A stretch of 24,781 nt of DNA from Scytalidium lignicola (taxonomy: Eukaryota; Ascomycota; Leotiomycetes): the NCBI GenBank assembly GCA_002812745.2, contig NCSJ02000481.1, positions 1 to 24,781 on the forward strand. Reading direction: 5' to 3'. Position 1 is the stretch's first letter. The number at the start of each line of letters is the position of its first letter. The notes under the pieces were generated by a model. The model was given only the letters and a program-made list of their open reading frames with translations, ran no database searches and had not been told where the DNA came from. The translations under genes were made by a program, and so were the position numbers. Of the stretch, positions 1-11,043 are shown piece after piece.

Positions 1-2150
1 TGATAACTTTACAAAAGCTTTAAATTCAGTCAAACATATAAAGTTTATAAATTTGTTAAGCTTAAAATCAATCACTTTGAATTGATAAAAACTCTTATTT
101 CAGGTTTAAGTATTATACTTGCAGTATTCTGTTTTATAGTTTAAGTGTCTTTGTACTCGTTTTTGTATAAGATTTAGAGGACTTTTGCATTAATTTTCAG
201 TACTTTGGTGACATGAGAGTATGTTGTGATATCCTAATTACCACCTTAAGCATTACATTTCACTTATTACACATAACTTCCCTTTCTAGTAGTTAGCTTC
301 ACTTGTACATATATAGTTACACTACAACATTACAATATATTTGAGTAACCTTGATTATACAACCTCTTGCTATACTTAATTCAACAGTTATTATAAGTAA
401 ATCAATATTAAATTAAGTTATAAATGGTATATATAATAGTATTATTAATAGTTTATTAGATAATAATATTGAATTCATAATATTAACTGGTTAAGAATTG
501 ATTTTTAATAGTAATAAAGGTTGAAGTATATACTTATTATATATATACTTTAACCTTTTCATATGTAAANGTTTTAAATAAGTAGAAGACAACTTTAAAA
601 GGATAAATATAAATATATATTATAAATATATAATTTTTATATTGTTTTATAAACTTATTTAATAATGAAAACGAGTGTTAAATCTAATAATAAATTTTAG
701 ATTATTAACTTTAATAGAACATTAGTATTATATATACATAATATAAATACTACTTATATAATTGTCTTATAAGTATTAGTATATTGCTCAATAATATTAC
801 TAGGATTTTTAAAAGTTGTAAATAATGTATATATAAGGAATACATAAAGTATTTACTTAAGATTAAACAAGAAACAAGTAGTATACTACTTGCTAAAGAT
901 AATATAATGCTTTAGTATACTATGAATATTAACTTTACATATATGATAAGTATATGTAATTTACTTTATACTATTAACTTTCTTTGTTAAAGTTGTATTC
1001 TGTTTAGTACTATTGATAATTAATTTATTCTCAGTATATGCTAACTATAAATATTATAGATTTTATACTCACTAACTCCTAGATGAATTTGTTAGATATA
1101 TTTGTGAAGCTTTAAAATGTTAATTAAGCATATGCAAAATGCATGTTGAACTTATACTTAGCTGATCATAATAAATAACATTATACATAACTCTATCATT
1201 AACATTAATCTCATAATTGTAAATAGTTAGTATATATAGTATTTGAAGAATAAATATGCTTATACAGAAGTGTTGATTGTGGACAAGTTGACAATAGCAT
1301 TTACTAGGTCTAATATAATAAGCATATAAACAATACATACTTAAAACAAGCATATTTACTATTATTATCCTGAGTAATGATAAGAGGAGTTGTATCTCGT
1401 CAGCATATACTCAATCTATGACTAATCCAAGGTGAAGTTATACCTTTCTCTTTAGTATTAATAACAGTTTGTTGACTTATTTACTATTCTTAGTATATAC
1501 TACTTATATTTATCAGATATACTTACAAGTAAGAACTTATCCAAGATTATAATTTGGAATAAGATTTAAAATATCATTAACATATACAATGTGATTATTA
1601 GAGTATATGCTTATTATAGTAATAACTATGGCTATTAGTATTTGTAACTCTAGTAACTGCTAGGTTATCGAAATCAACATGTGTAAAAGACATGTTAGGC
1701 ATATGCTAAATAAATATTAATATTAACAATTATCCTATACAACAAAACTGATGAAATGCATTGATTGTAGAATGCATATAGATGGTTTACAGCATGTTGA
1801 AGTTGTTGTTTGTGGTGAGAATCAACCTTTGTAACAAGAGCTTTTTTTTGAGAGCCTTGTATATGCTTAGCATATGCCTTACAAGTGCTCAGTAAGTAAA
1901 TATAACAAACAAAGTAATATACATATGTGTTAATCGTTAACAAACATAACAAACGTATATGCAAGTTATATGTATATACGAATTTAACTTTTGGATTGTA
2001 GTACTTAAAGTGTAAAGCTTATTAATATGAATAAGATATTGTTTAGTTTGCTATTATTGGATATATATAATCTAAGCTTATAACTAATGTTTATAACTCA
2101 TTAAAATAATAGATATCTTACCTATATGTCCTGCATATGCACTGCATACC
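1..2150. other. AT-rich gene-free stretch
   Basis: This stretch is very AT-rich, with many stops in every frame. The longest open frames, on the minus strand at 1120-1353 and 1695-1964, translate to low-complexity Tyr/Ile/Leu/Cys-rich peptides without recognisable motifs. The short words CATATGC and TATGCTTA recur (for example near 1128, 1700, 1868 and 2134), but not as an ordered array. It is most simply an old RIP-degraded repeat. I cannot assign a family. Confidence 0.6.
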
Positions 2151-2165
2151 GGATTAATTATTCTC

Positions 2166-2257
2166 TACCCCTGCTGACCTTGGTTTTTCCTACCCCCGTT
2201 GAGGTCGCGTTGCGCCACACACTCTACCCGTGTTGAGAACTTTTGTACCCGTGTTGA
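2166..2257 (+). repeat. four imperfect TACCC-N2-TTGA-like direct repeats
   Basis: Four 12-bp copies of a motif close to TACCCGTGTTGA lie at 2166-2177, 2191-2202, 2225-2236 and 2246-2257. The last two are identical. Starts are 25, 34 and 21 bp apart. They sit exactly where the AT-rich DNA gives way to the GC-balanced gene island. They could be a decayed minisatellite or a cluster of binding sites; no role can be assigned. Confidence 0.5.
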
Positions 2258-2321
2258 ACTGTTACCCCGACGAAATTTCTACAACAGATCTCCATTCCGC
2301 ACCACCGTAGGAAATTACTAG

Positions 2322-2723
2322 ACTTGGTGCCAGCATCGATTCATTCACTTCTGTGCATGGCTACAACTGCATCTTGCTAATGCAGGAACTATCGCTTCCG
2401 CCTTTGGAAAAGATGGATGCTTTTTCTACTCGGGCCCATTGATTGTAACGTAGGACGTTCCTTTAACGCGAGGAGCCGCCCCTGCTAAACCAGGTCCAAA
2501 AGATTTACCACCATATACAGTTAAGATCCCCTCGATGACCATGGCGAAATGGGACCGGCTTCAACTTTATGTGAAGTATGGTGCCAACGAGAAGACGGCA
2601 CTGGAAAGTGCGATTAAGTACGACACATCTGAGGTAGCGTTAGTAGATATGAAGGTGAGGATCGAGAAGGGCCCATATACGGTGCTTGGGGATGTCTGGA
2701 AGTTAGAAAGAAAGAAAAAATAA
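2322..2723 (+). pseudogene. unassigned reading frame broken by a TAG; 3' end intact
   Basis: I do not recognise the protein. The uninterrupted 3' part, from the ATG at 2535 to the TAA at 2721-2723, gives 62 residues that are charged and soluble in composition, ending in a Lys-rich tail. The second ATG at 2541 (context CCATGGCG) is the better start. The same frame stays open upstream: it runs from 2454 with no stop, and beyond a single TAG at 2451-2453 it is open back to another TAG at 2319-2321. One internal stop in about 133 codons at ordinary GC content is unusual for non-coding DNA. Both stops are TAG, which one C-to-T change in CAG or one G-to-A change in TGG would give. The sequence before 2454 ends ACGTAG, so an intron acceptor is the alternative. 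No membrane segment or signal peptide is visible in the intact part. Either a pseudogene tail or the last exon of an unrecognised gene. Confidence 0.35.
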
Positions 2724-4249
2724 CGGAAGGAAGGACAGCAATTGAAGTTGGCGGATGTTCTTTGTCGACTTGTTTTTCAATTTAAATCGGCGCCCCTTTT
2801 TGTTATTTATTTACAAGAGTAGTTCTACCAAGCCAAGAGTAAAGGAAGGTATGTGCGAGAAGCCAACCACGAATTGGCATCTAGTGCTTACAAAACAGCA
2901 AAGGTTACGCTAATGACTGCCTTCCTGCGTTGCTGATTCTTTCGCTGAGTTGAACCTGAGCCTGATAATGATCATTCAGAACATCTTGCCGAATCCAGCA
3001 GTCGTTGCTCTGATTTCTGCAAAGTAGTCTGTATCAGCAAGGAACTGTTTTTATGTTTTTAGTAATTACTCTACCTACCAAGCCATTCCTACAATTTAAT
3101 AACACAATTTCTTGTTTATAGGTGGATGTGTAGTAGTCAGCATTAGGCGCCAGAATATAAAGCCTTCTATTATAAGGTCGGATGTCGTGGAGGCCATGTT
3201 GCCAGATTTGTATGTTAGCTCGAGTTTTAAGTTAGCATTTGATTTCCTGCTTGATGGTATCGCTTAATGCATTACTTGGCCACGAGCTGTACAATCCTCC
3301 TTTGTTCCGTGCTAGATGCAGTAGAGCCCGTAAGAATGGCAAGGATGTCATTGTTCCCGTCTGGTCAAGAGCTAATAACCGGAACTGATTCGTAAATAGA
3401 AGAATATGCCATAGCCAATATACTAACAGCTCACTCACCTCCTTTAGTAAGTGACAATGGATAATCTTTATCGAGCCTTCGATACTGTACCACTAATAAT
3501 AGAAGGTAACGAAGCTAAGTAACCCATTCTGAGTGAAAATGTCTCACCAAATGTCATAGATGGTGTTAAAGTATTGTAAGCTTAAGAGTTCGGTTCTATA
3601 ACTTAGCCTATAATATAAACCTGTAAGAGCTTTACGATGGAAGAACGTGTCGACTTTAGCTAGGTACTAGTCTACGGCCTTCTGACTCCATTTGGAGATC
3701 CTCTTGCTTTTTAGCTTTGTAAAGAAAAACTCTTTCTGTAGCTAATGGTTACTTGTGACGCGATTTACTAGCTATCGTTAGTGCCTATAGAGAGTTGTAT
3801 TTCGAGGATCCTTCAAAAAGGCTCCATACTAGGTTGCTAACCATTGTATTATCTTTAAGAGCGCATAAAATTAAAGTGGGACTACTTCCTCTCGATGTTC
3901 CTCGGGATTAACGAGTCAGAACTTATATAGTTGAATTGAAATAATTTCAACCTTGAAAGAGATAATCCATTTCAACGAAGCCATTTTTAACTCGATACTA
4001 TTATAGCTTAACTCCCTTCTATTGTCAATCCAGATGACATTACTAAATCTGGTTGTAGTATCATAATAATTATCATAGTTGTTTCTTTAATCTATTTCGA
4101 TTGAGTTAGGTACTAATACGTTCAAAGAATCTCGACAACCACCTTCATACCTGGGGTTTAGTATAACTAAACTTTAAAAATCAAATATTAATTCTTATTT
4201 CTTGAAAATATTTAATTAGGTATTATATTGTAAATAGTATTTAACACAT
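2724..4249. other. gene-poor part of the island, intermediate GC
   Basis: I see no convincing gene here. GC falls gradually towards 4250. A minus-strand open frame at 3232-3438 (68 codons) and a short minus frame ending at 2905, preceded by an acceptor-like CTGAT...TTTGCAG, have no partner exons or recognisable motifs. Roughly the last 100 bases would hold the 3' UTR of the oxidoreductase on the minus strand. An AAATAAGAA stretch about 45 bases past its stop could act as a polyadenylation signal. The rest may be a partly RIP-mutated relic. Confidence 0.5.
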
Positions 4250-6213
<1,964 letters not shown>

Positions 6214-6299
6214 TCAGTATGCTAGCTCGCGGGTGGGTAGTCACTTTATTAACGGTGTGATAGTAGTATTTGAGGGAAATGTCCGAGAAGTTAGAGTGG

Positions 6300-6322
6300 G
6301 ATAGGAAAAGATAAGAGATAAG
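6300..6322 (+). promoter_or_regulatory. tandem GATA-factor sites upstream of the GMC gene
   Basis: AGATAAGAGATAAG at 6309-6322 holds two abutting AGATAAG motifs, and GATAGG lies at 6300-6305. They are 90-112 bp upstream of the oxidoreductase start codon. Fungal GATA activators of the AreA/NIT2 type bind HGATAR and prefer two sites close together. This suggests nitrogen (or other GATA-factor) control, as an inference from motif and position only. Confidence 0.5.
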
Positions 6323-6382
6323 CAGATGCCTCCTTTCTCTAGTTAATTAATACGGAACGGCAATCACGGCAATGATCGCAGC

Positions 6383-6388
6383 TTTATA
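6383..6388 (-). promoter_or_regulatory. candidate TATA box of the GMC gene
   Basis: TATAAA reads on the minus strand about 173 bp upstream of the start codon, in otherwise GC-balanced DNA. A transcription start some tens of bases downstream would leave a 5' leader of roughly 100-140 nucleotides that contains the GATA cluster. The GATA sites could then lie around or after the start point, so the assignment is tentative. Confidence 0.35.
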
Positions 6389-6428
6389 TTCAAGTGGGAT
6401 GAATAGCAGGGACAGCAAAGCTGCTAAG

Positions 6429-6464
6429 CTCCGTAGTCTCAATGACTTTTCGGGGTCTACGGAG
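6429..6464. repeat. hairpin, 8-bp perfect arms
   Basis: CTCCGTAG at 6429-6436 is exactly complementary in reverse to CTACGGAG at 6457-6464, with a 20-base loop. It lies about 220 bp upstream of the oxidoreductase start, near the right edge of the GC-balanced island. Confidence 0.5.
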
Positions 6465-6475
6465 GTACAGCGGTG

Positions 6476-6525
6476 AAGTAAGGTAATAGCACTAGCCAGG
6501 GTGGCACACCCTTACTACTTTACTT
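6476..6525. repeat. imperfect inverted repeat with perfect AGGGTG/CACCCT core
   Basis: The inner stem AGGGTG (6498-6503), loop GCA, CACCCT (6507-6512) is perfect. Outer arms 6476-6489 and 6512-6525 pair at 11 of 14 positions, all three mismatches being transitions, with the remaining bases of the left side unpaired. It directly follows the hairpin at 6429-6464 and marks the boundary with the AT-rich DNA. Confidence 0.45.
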
Positions 6526-6559
6526 GGCCAAATTAGGTAATTGCTTGGAAAATACCAAA

Positions 6560-7022
6560 AATANTTTTTTTAACTAATATTTTGTNAAAAAGGCCATTTA
6601 TATCAATTACAGCTTGACAATGCAATAGCATACTGTTAATTAAAGCTTAAAACTCAAATTGACTTACTTTATCCTATACGTCCTTGATTATTATCTTTAA
6701 GTAATTCTCTTGTAAATATATTTTATAATATGCCTTTTTAATTAAATTTAAATCAAGTGAAAAAGAAGGTTAAAAATGATTATAACTTTTTATTCTCTTA
6801 AATTAACTTTGATATTTACTATTATATATTCAGAAGCTTTATCTTATATTAATTTCAAGTATATACTATATTTTTTCATTAATTTAATATATTTATAAAT
6901 AATAAGAATTGTATATGCTTAATATAAATTCCTTATTAATTAATTTTTAATTTTTTTCTTAAAAAATGTTTATCCCTTTTATATGCTTAAAAAACAACTT
7001 TAAAATATTCATCTTTTATTTC
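6560..7022. other. AT-rich degraded DNA, no gene
   Basis: This is very AT-rich sequence with stops in all frames and single Ns next to A or T runs. It is the left flank of the solo LTR inserted at 7023 and probably belongs to the same degraded repeat that resumes at 7232. No motif is recognisable. Confidence 0.6.
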
Positions 7023-7226
7023 TGTTGGTAGATTATTCGTTTTCGGTCACGTGCTGGGCACGTGCGAGTGTAAGCTAGTCTAGATTAGGCAATGGGAGCG
7101 GGACGGAGCTCCTACAGCTCCGCGAAGCTCCCACTCCCCCTTAAGAACAACGAACCACCATGAAAGCATAAATAGTATATTACGTAGAGTTACGTACCGT
7201 ACCACGTGCTACAGGTGGAACCGACA
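7023..7226 (+). mobile_element. solo LTR, copia family, unmutated by RIP, TSD ATTTC
   Basis: This 204-bp LTR begins TGTTGG and ends CCGACA and is flanked by a perfect 5-bp target duplication, ATTTC (7018-7022 and 7227-7231). It is far more GC-rich than its surroundings. It aligns along its length with the reverse complement of 9281-9477 and, more weakly, with the AT-rich copia LTRs at 9529, 10629, 17278 and 21570; shared blocks include AGCTAGTCTAGATTAGG and AGTATATTACGTA. It contains two CACGTG palindromes (7048-7053, 7059-7064). No internal retrotransposon region is attached, so it is the product of LTR-LTR recombination. Confidence 0.88.
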
Positions 7227-7231
7227 ATTTC

Positions 7232-9275
7232 TTTAATATTTTCTATTATACAAGTTAAATCTTGTTCTTCTCTTATACATTATGTTATTTGAGTTCTTAT
7301 ATGTCATTTATTAATTATTCGAGTTTTATCTGTTTATAATATTTTATATTATTAAGTTATTATTTAATTTATACATTTTAAAGCTTATTACAATTAAGTT
7401 TATTGATTTTTCTTTGTAATTAAAAGTTTATACATAATTAATCGTTGATAAAATCTTTCTTATAAAAGAATTATTCGAATAATATTCTTTTTAACTTTAA
7501 AATTTATTATTTTAAATAATATACAAATAAATTCAATTAATTCTTTAACTTAAGTTTATATAAGAAGAGAAAGTCTTTTAAATCTTTTTTAAGAGTAATT
7601 TAACCATTTAACTTATAAGTTAATTGAATTTGTCGAATTGTAAAGTTTGTAAACTTGTTGATTTGACTGATNAAAAAAGCTAAACTAAAAGATTAAAGTA
7701 TTATAATNAAAAAAAAGAAAGACTACTCTAATATAATAATATACTTATAAAAATGTTAATCTTTTTATAAGAAAGCTTTTTAGTAAAAGTATTAATCTTA
7801 TTACAAAAAGGCTTTTAATAAGAAATACATTATAAAAGTAATATATTAGCAAAGTACTATTAAAGTTATTATTATAATATTTTATAATTTAAAATGTTAA
7901 GTATAAGTATATACTTTTATTAAAGTAGTTTAGAAGAAAAATAATAAAAAAGTATAATAACTTTATATATAAATGTAAATTTAAGTTTGTTAAATTTTTA
8001 AAGTTATATAAGAAAAATAACATTAAGATTTTTTATGTTATACTATATTTTAACAGCATTTTGAAAGTAAAATAACAATAAGCATAAAAGCAAAATTAGT
8101 AAGTATTATTATATAAGAAGGATTTAAGAGGATTTTATTATCTTCGTTTAAAGACAAAAGTAATAAAAGAATTAAAGTATAAGATTAGTATAATTAAACT
8201 TAATAATAGTTAAGTTAGTTAATCTAGTCTTTTGTAAAGTATTTCAACAACTTTAAAGTATAACTTTTTTAGTATAAATAACAAGGGAAAATAAGATATA
8301 TTATTAATGAAAATAGTATTTAAGCTAAAAAGTNAAAAATTNAAAAATTATAATATTCTGTTAATAATATATAATAAAATGATTATGCTAACAGAACATT
8401 TGTAACTTAATAAAGTAAATTAAGGACAAAAGACTAAATATAATAACATTATTATAAACTCTCGNAAAACTTTAATATAATAAGTTGAAAAAAAAAAATA
8501 GATTATTTAAGTAAAACTTGAATATTTTATACTAAAATTAAACAGAATTAACGTATATAACATTATTAACTAATGTTAATATTATAAAGTTAAGAAATTT
8601 TAATAAAGTCGAATATTATAACTATAAGAAGTTAGAACATTATATTAAAGATTATTATAATATTTATAACAGTAAAATCTAGTATTATAATTGTAATTAG
8701 CTAAGTTATACTTTATTAAACTACTTTAATAACTAAAACTAGAACTTTAATTAATCTTCTAATTAAAATGCATTTATAATAAGTTAAGGAAATACTAATG
8801 TTTAAAAAAGTTTATAATTTTAATTTTACTAAACAAATTAAGTAAAAGGTTTTTCATAACATTTTAGCAAATATTTAAGANTTTTTTTTACTCTTACATT
8901 ATTAGAAGTAATAATAAAAGTAGATAAAAAAAGNTTTTTTATATTATAAAGAAGTTAAAACAATTGTATATAATGATTCTTTTCAAGATTTAAAATAAAC
9001 AAAGAAAGTAAAAAATAGAATAAGCTTTAATTAATAATAAAGTAGAACAAAATGTAATTTCTTTAACTTTAGTGTAAAAGTATAAATAAAATGATAATAA
9101 TAAAGNAAAAACTAAGATTTTAAACAGTTAATAGAATTAATATTTATATTTATAGATTTTATATAATATTAATTAAAGCTGAGAATATAAACAAAAAAAC
9201 TTATTATTAGTAGATTAGTTATGTATAAACATGATCAGTTATATATTAGTTAGTCTTAATTAAGTAATATGTTAT
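7232..9275 (+). pseudogene. RIP-degraded retrotransposon gag fossil with zinc-knuckle relic
   Basis: About 2 kb of extremely AT-rich DNA. At 8611-8658 one plus-strand frame reads EYYNYKKLEHYIKDYY. Its spacing is exactly that of a retroviral CCHC zinc knuckle (C-x2-C-x4-H-x4-C), with the His kept (8638-8640) and all three Cys positions (8614, 8623, 8653) now Tyr, as TGY-to-TAY changes would give. About 400 bases upstream, in another frame, 8127-8183 gives a peptide containing FYYLRLKTKVIKEL, reminiscent of the end of a retrotransposon Gag domain; this second match is weak. No integrase or reverse transcriptase relic was recognised here, so the family (gypsy or copia) is open. Single Ns lie next to homopolymer runs. 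The two solo LTRs at its ends are separate later insertions, each with its own target duplication. Confidence 0.5.
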
Positions 9276-9280
9276 AAAAC

Positions 9281-9477
9281 TGTCGGTTCACCTGTAGCAC
9301 GAAGTACGGTACGCAATTATACGTAATATACTCGTTGTGCTATTCCATGGTTGTTCGAAAAGGGGGTGGGAGTGGTGCGAAGCTGTAAGAGCGTCGCTTG
9401 CTCCCACTACCTAATCAGGACTAGTTTACATTACACGTGAGTATCACGTGCACGTAACCAATATATTACTCTCAACA
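9281..9477 (-). mobile_element. solo LTR, copia family, unmutated by RIP, TSD AAAAC
   Basis: This 197-bp LTR lies in reverse orientation. Read on the minus strand it starts TGTTGAGAG and ends ACCGACA. The 5-bp target duplication AAAAC is perfect (9276-9280 and 9478-9482). Its GC-rich blocks, such as CTAGTCCTGATTAGGTAG, CAACCATGGAATAGCACAA and GAGTATATTACGTATAATTG, are clearly the unmutated forms of blocks in the AT-rich copia LTRs further right. It carries two CACGTG palindromes five bases apart (9434-9439, 9445-9450), as in the LTR at 7023. Confidence 0.9.
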
Positions 9478-9792
9478 AAAACTTTTAAGGATATAATTAT
9501 ATAAGCTTAAGTTAATTACTTTTGTAAGTGTTAGTAGAATAGTAATTATGTACATGTAATATTCATATACCTTTGTAAATTAGTCTTGATTAAGTAATAA
9601 GAGTAAGCGAAGTTGTTATAACTTTATTCTTTTACTTTTAATTATACAACAATTATAGATTAGTATAATGAGTATATTATGTATAATTGTATATTATTGT
9701 TATGGATCTTACCGTCACAGTCTGATAGGTGCCGAGTAGTAGCCTATAGGGGCATCGGTGACCAATGGGAACGTTGAGTCACGTGATTTATG

Positions 9793-9847
9793 CAGGTCTA
9801 CAGGGTTTACAGGTCTACAAGTTAGAGCTGTTAGAGCAGTTAGAGCA
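9793..9847 (+). repeat. short tandem repeats in the U3 part of the second-family LTR
   Basis: CAGGTCTACA occurs at 9793-9802 and 9810-9819 (17 bp apart). It is followed by three tandem 9-bp copies of GTTAGAGCW at 9821-9829, 9830-9838 and 9839-9847. They lie just upstream of the TATA box at 9875, the usual place for retrotransposon enhancer repeats. Confidence 0.6.
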
Positions 9848-9874
9848 TGTGCATCCTCAGAGGGGATATTTGTC

Positions 9875-9882
9875 TATATAAG
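9875..9882 (+). promoter_or_regulatory. TATA box in the second-family LTR
   Basis: TATATAAG lies about half way along the 348-bp LTR, after the tandem repeats. By analogy with other LTRs it would set the U3/R boundary around 9900-9910. There is no attached coding region, so any transcript would run into the degraded copia DNA. Confidence 0.5.
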
Positions 9883-10066
9883 AACACGCTCCCTAAGCTT
9901 TAGTTAGGAACCTCGTGTTCAACCTAAGTTACAACTCTACAATATACTTATTACTTTACCAAAACTTCAGTCAGCTTGTTCCACAGATAATCCTACAGAG
10001 TGACCAAGCCTACATCACGTGCTGGTGATTTGGGGTCCTGTGACAATTATACTATATATTATAAGT

Positions 10067-10218
10067 GTACACATGATATTCATGTGTCCTTATAAGCTAG
10101 CCTTGATTAGGTAATAAGAACAAGCAAAGCTTTTACAGCTTTACTCTCTTACTTCTAATCATATAACAACTATAAAATAATATAACGAGTATATTATATA
10201 TAATTGCATACTATACTT
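10067..10218 (+). mobile_element. truncated 5' LTR of copia copy A
   Basis: It starts inside the LTR at GTACACATGATATTC and continues collinearly with the other copies to ATTGCATACTATACTT. It then jumps to gag sequence instead of ending ...GTGAACTRACA. Both its first ~22 bases and its last ~18 are missing. Confidence 0.75.
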
Positions 10219-10221
10219 AAG

Positions 10222-10628
10222 TTAACTTTAAAGTTCTTAGCTTAATATACACTAACTAAAAATTAAGTATTTTTTTAATCTTTATAATCTTTTAAAACAA
10301 TTATCAATAATTTTATAAGTTATAATGAAACTATAACTTTAATCATAAGCTTAACTTATTATTATTACCTTTAACTTAACTTGTATATATAAAACAAATC
10401 TTTGATATTATTAAAATGTACATAAAAGATTAGAAGTATAATAAAATAATTAATAACTTTGAATATAAGTTAATAATCTTTAAAAGCTATTATGAACAAG
10501 TAGAATTACTAGAAGAATTCTATATTAAAGTATTTTTTATTATATTAACACAATTAGTAAAAAGTTATTTTATTATTAATAACTTTGTTAAATATATATT
10601 TGAAAAAGTATATACTTACTTATATAAC
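10222..10628 (+). pseudogene. gag fragment of copia copy A
   Basis: It aligns along its full length with 12696-13104 of copy B, for example around TTAATAACTTTGAATATAAG and TTTTATTATTAATAACTTTG. It is stop-ridden in all frames. It is followed immediately by the TGTTAG start of B's 5' LTR. The equivalent of 13105-13207 is absent from both sides of B, so sequence was lost when or after B inserted. Confidence 0.7.
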
Positions 10629-10779
10629 TGTTAGTAGAATAGCGATTACATACATATGATATTCATGTACCCTTATAAGTTAGTCTTGATTAGGTAGTAA
10701 GAATAAGCAAATCTTTTATAACTTTGCTCTTTTACCTTTAATCATATAATAACTATGGAATAGTATAATAGTATATTAT

Positions 10780-10840
10780 GAGCTAACTTAAATCGAATCG
10801 CGAGTTACTTAAATCGACTCAAAATCGCCGGTGTCGGACA
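10780..10840 (+). repeat. left terminal inverted repeat of the 647-bp element
   Basis: These 61 bases match the reverse complement of 11366-11426 except at positions 2 and 50. Within the arm the 11-mer ACTTAAATCGA occurs twice (10786-10796 and 10807-10817), 21 bp apart, that is about two helical turns. This is the kind of spacing expected of paired transposase-binding sites. Confidence 0.88.
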
Positions 10841-11043
10841 CACCCGGACCACTACCTCCCATAGTAATTTATTAGTAATCTGACTATCCTGCCATGTCCT
10901 GTAATTAAACGCTAAAACGCAATAACATATTCTGTTATATCAATCTTGTAGTATAAAGGACATCGTAAAATGTAATAAGAATAATACTAAGGCACTAGAC
11001 AAACACTGACGATTTGGCTTAGGCGTTAGAAATGCCCTGAAAC

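Larger units (their letters stand above)
9698..10045 (+). mobile_element. solo LTR of a second retrotransposon family, TSD ATTAT
   Basis: This 348-bp sequence of ordinary GC content starts TGTTATGG, ends TCCTGTGACA, and is flanked by a perfect 5-bp duplication ATTAT (9693-9697, 10046-10050). Removing it and one duplicate restores the copia LTR on either side. TG...CA ends, the 5-bp duplication, an internal TATA box and absence of an internal region all fit a solo LTR. It is unrelated to the copia LTRs nearby. Orientation is inferred from the TATA box. Two CACGTG sites (9780-9785 and near 10016) are present. The family cannot be assigned from the LTR alone. Confidence 0.85.
9529..10066 (+). 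mobile_element. RIP-mutated copia LTR split by another solo LTR
   Basis: The LTR begins TGTTAGTAGAATAG at 9529, runs to 9697, is interrupted by the element at 9698-10045, and resumes at 10046 (the duplicated target) to about 10066, where it stops at ATAAGT. The last nine or so bases seen in related copies (GAACTAACA) are missing. It joins directly, through a shared GT, to GTACACATGATATTC, an inner part of a second LTR. This LTR-LTR fusion is a deletion or illegitimate recombination scar. Its differences from the other copies are mostly C/T and G/A. Confidence 0.75.

Noticed and set aside
1120..1964. Minus-strand open frames at 1120-1353 and 1695-1964
   Set aside because: Composition is that of AT-rich random sequence (Tyr, Ile, Leu, Asn), and there is no motif or splice context.
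2905..3060. Possible last exon on the minus strand behind an acceptor-like CTGAT...TTTGCAG
   Set aside because: No donor or upstream exon could be joined in frame without a stop, and no family is recognisable.
3232..3438. 68-codon minus-strand open frame
   Set aside because: No recognisable domain, and an equally long plausible frame exists on the other strand. Its length is expected by chance at this GC content.
3925..3955. TTGAAATAATTTCAA palindrome as a regulatory site
   Set aside because: A short AT-rich palindrome in AT-rich DNA is expected by chance and has no gene positioned to use it.
7023..9477. A single 2.4-kb DNA transposon with about 200-bp terminal inverted repeats
   Set aside because: Each arm has its own perfect 5-bp target duplication (ATTTC, AAAAC) and TG...CA ends, and each matches a known LTR family in the window. 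They are two independent solo LTRs.
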